From Bacillota bacterium (GTDB lineage: Bacteria > Bacillota > Thermosediminibacteria > Thermosediminibacterales > Thermosediminibacteraceae), in the NCBI GenBank assembly GCA_003242255.1, contig QGUT01000094.1, positions 1-6,686 of the forward strand: 6,686 nucleotides of DNA, given 5' to 3'. This document shows positions 6,143 to 6,686 of the stretch, one piece after another (within the stretch, counting starts at the first letter, position 1; every line of letters begins with the position of its first letter). The notes beneath the pieces were generated by a model. That model was not told where the DNA came from, did no database searches, and saw only the letters and a list, made by a program, of their open reading frames with translations. The position numbers were made by a program, and so were the translations under genes.

Positions 6143-6686
6143 ATGGAAATCATTATAGCCAGGGATTACGATGAGATGAGCAAAAAGGCGGCCCAAATCA
6201 TAGCGGAGGAGATAAAGAAAAAGCCCGAACTGGTGCTAGGTCTGGCGACGGGGGGCACGCCGGTGGGGACTTACCGGGAGCTCGTAAGGATGTACCGAAA
6301 GGGCGAGGTGGATTTTTCCCGGGTAATAACCTTCAACCTCGACGAGTACCTGGGCCTTCCGCCCGAGGATGAGCGAAGCTACCATTACTACATGTATTCC
6401 AATTTCTTCGACCACGTCAACGTGAAGCCGGAAAACATCCACATCCCCAACGGCGTTGCCGAGGACATCGAGGAAGAATGCCGCCGCTACGACGAGGCTA
6501 TAAAGGAAGCCGGAGGCATAGACCTTCAACTGCTGGGGATAGGCGTCAACGGCCACATCGGCTTTAACGAGCCTGGAGAGGAACTCATGGCCCACACCCA
6601 CGTGACGACCCTCGCCCCCGATACCATCAAGGCCAACGCCCGCTTCTTTAACAGCGAGGACGAAGTCCCCAGGAAAGCCATAACCG
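6143..6686 (+). CDS. nagB: Glucosamine-6-phosphate deaminase, N-terminal part (3' end outside the window)
   Basis: The enzyme isomerises and deaminates glucosamine-6-phosphate to fructose-6-phosphate and ammonia, feeding amino sugars into glycolysis. The first 181 codons are visible, and the usual length is about 240-270 residues. The phosphate loop 'LATGGTPVGTY' is at 34-44. 'FNLDEYLGLP' carries D67, matching E. coli Asp72, the proton-transfer base. 'GIGVNGHIGFNEPGEEL' has N136, H138 and E143, matching Asp141, His143 and Glu148 of E. coli. Asn in place of that first Asp is usual in Bacillota NagB, as I recall, and is not a defect. The ATG at 6143 has AGGAGGG at 6129-6135, seven bases upstream and overlapping the gntR stop codon. 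It probably shares the gntR promoter. NagA is not seen between or upstream of these genes; it may follow beyond the window. Confidence 0.97.
   Translation, partial: MEIIIARDYDEMSKKAAQIIAEEIKKKPELVLGLATGGTPVGTYRELVRMYRKGEVDFSRVITFNLDEYLGLPPEDERSYHYYMYSNFFDHVNVKPENIHIPNGVAEDIEEECRRYDEAIKEAGGIDLQLLGIGVNGHIGFNEPGEELMAHTHVTTLAPDTIKANARFFNSEDEVPRKAIT

Noticed and set aside
5150..6196. Long open frame of 348 codons on the - strand, antisense to the gntR gene and oxidase end
   Set aside because: Its translation is low in complexity for any family I know and rich in His, Pro and Gly. It crosses the promoter region and lies opposite a clear GntR/UTRA protein. It is best explained as a codon-bias shadow in GC-rich coding DNA.
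6548..6553. Asn136 in NagB where the E. coli enzyme has catalytic Asp141
   Set aside because: The 'NGHIGFNEP' form is, from memory, common in functional Bacillota deaminases, so it is not evidence of inactivation.

Overview
The window looks like a piece of a Bacillota (clostridial) chromosome, probably from a thermophilic or anaerobic lineage near Thermoanaerobacterales/Thermosediminibacterales. That placement is inferred from strong AGGAGG-type ribosome binding sites, tightly packed genes with TTG and GTG starts, the hemD-hemB-precorrin-2 dehydrogenase-hemL cluster and a NagR-type regulator next to nagB. No marker gene proves it. All six genes are on the + strand and coding density is very high.

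Region 1 (2-3525) is the distal part of a tetrapyrrole biosynthesis operon: the C-terminal part of uroporphyrinogen-III synthase (hemD, cut by the window edge and possibly fused to cobA upstream), complete hemB, a complete precorrin-2 dehydrogenase (sirC/cysG-N type), and complete hemL. Each gene overlaps the next (23, 22 and 4 nt), which suggests translational coupling. HemL makes 5-aminolevulinate, HemB condenses it to porphobilinogen, and HemD closes the ring to uroporphyrinogen III. The dehydrogenase then diverts methylated precorrin-2 to sirohydrochlorin, the branch point to siroheme and cobalamin. No protoheme-branch gene is visible here.

Region 2 (3526-5341) is a short intergenic stretch followed by a 580-residue FAD-dependent L-amino-acid-oxidase-like protein. 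The intergenic stretch holds a 14-bp inverted repeat whose right arm contains the oxidase's own Shine-Dalgarno sequence. This is the most unusual structural signal in the window and could be a translational switch.

Region 3 (5342-6686) starts with an AT-rich control region. It contains a good sigma-A-like promoter (TAGACA, 17 bp, TATAAA), a 19-bp inverted repeat overlapping its -10 box, and a separate 12-bp perfect palindrome matching the HutC-subfamily GntR operator consensus. It drives a GntR/HutC (NagR/YvoA-like) regulator followed 12 nt later by nagB (glucosamine-6-phosphate deaminase), which runs off the window end. This reads as an autoregulated amino-sugar catabolic unit.

I found no RNA gene, CRISPR array, mobile element or convincing intrinsic terminator. 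Most of the window is ordinary metabolism. The items worth checking are the SD-sequestering hairpin, the paired operators and the oxygen-using oxidase in a presumed anaerobe.
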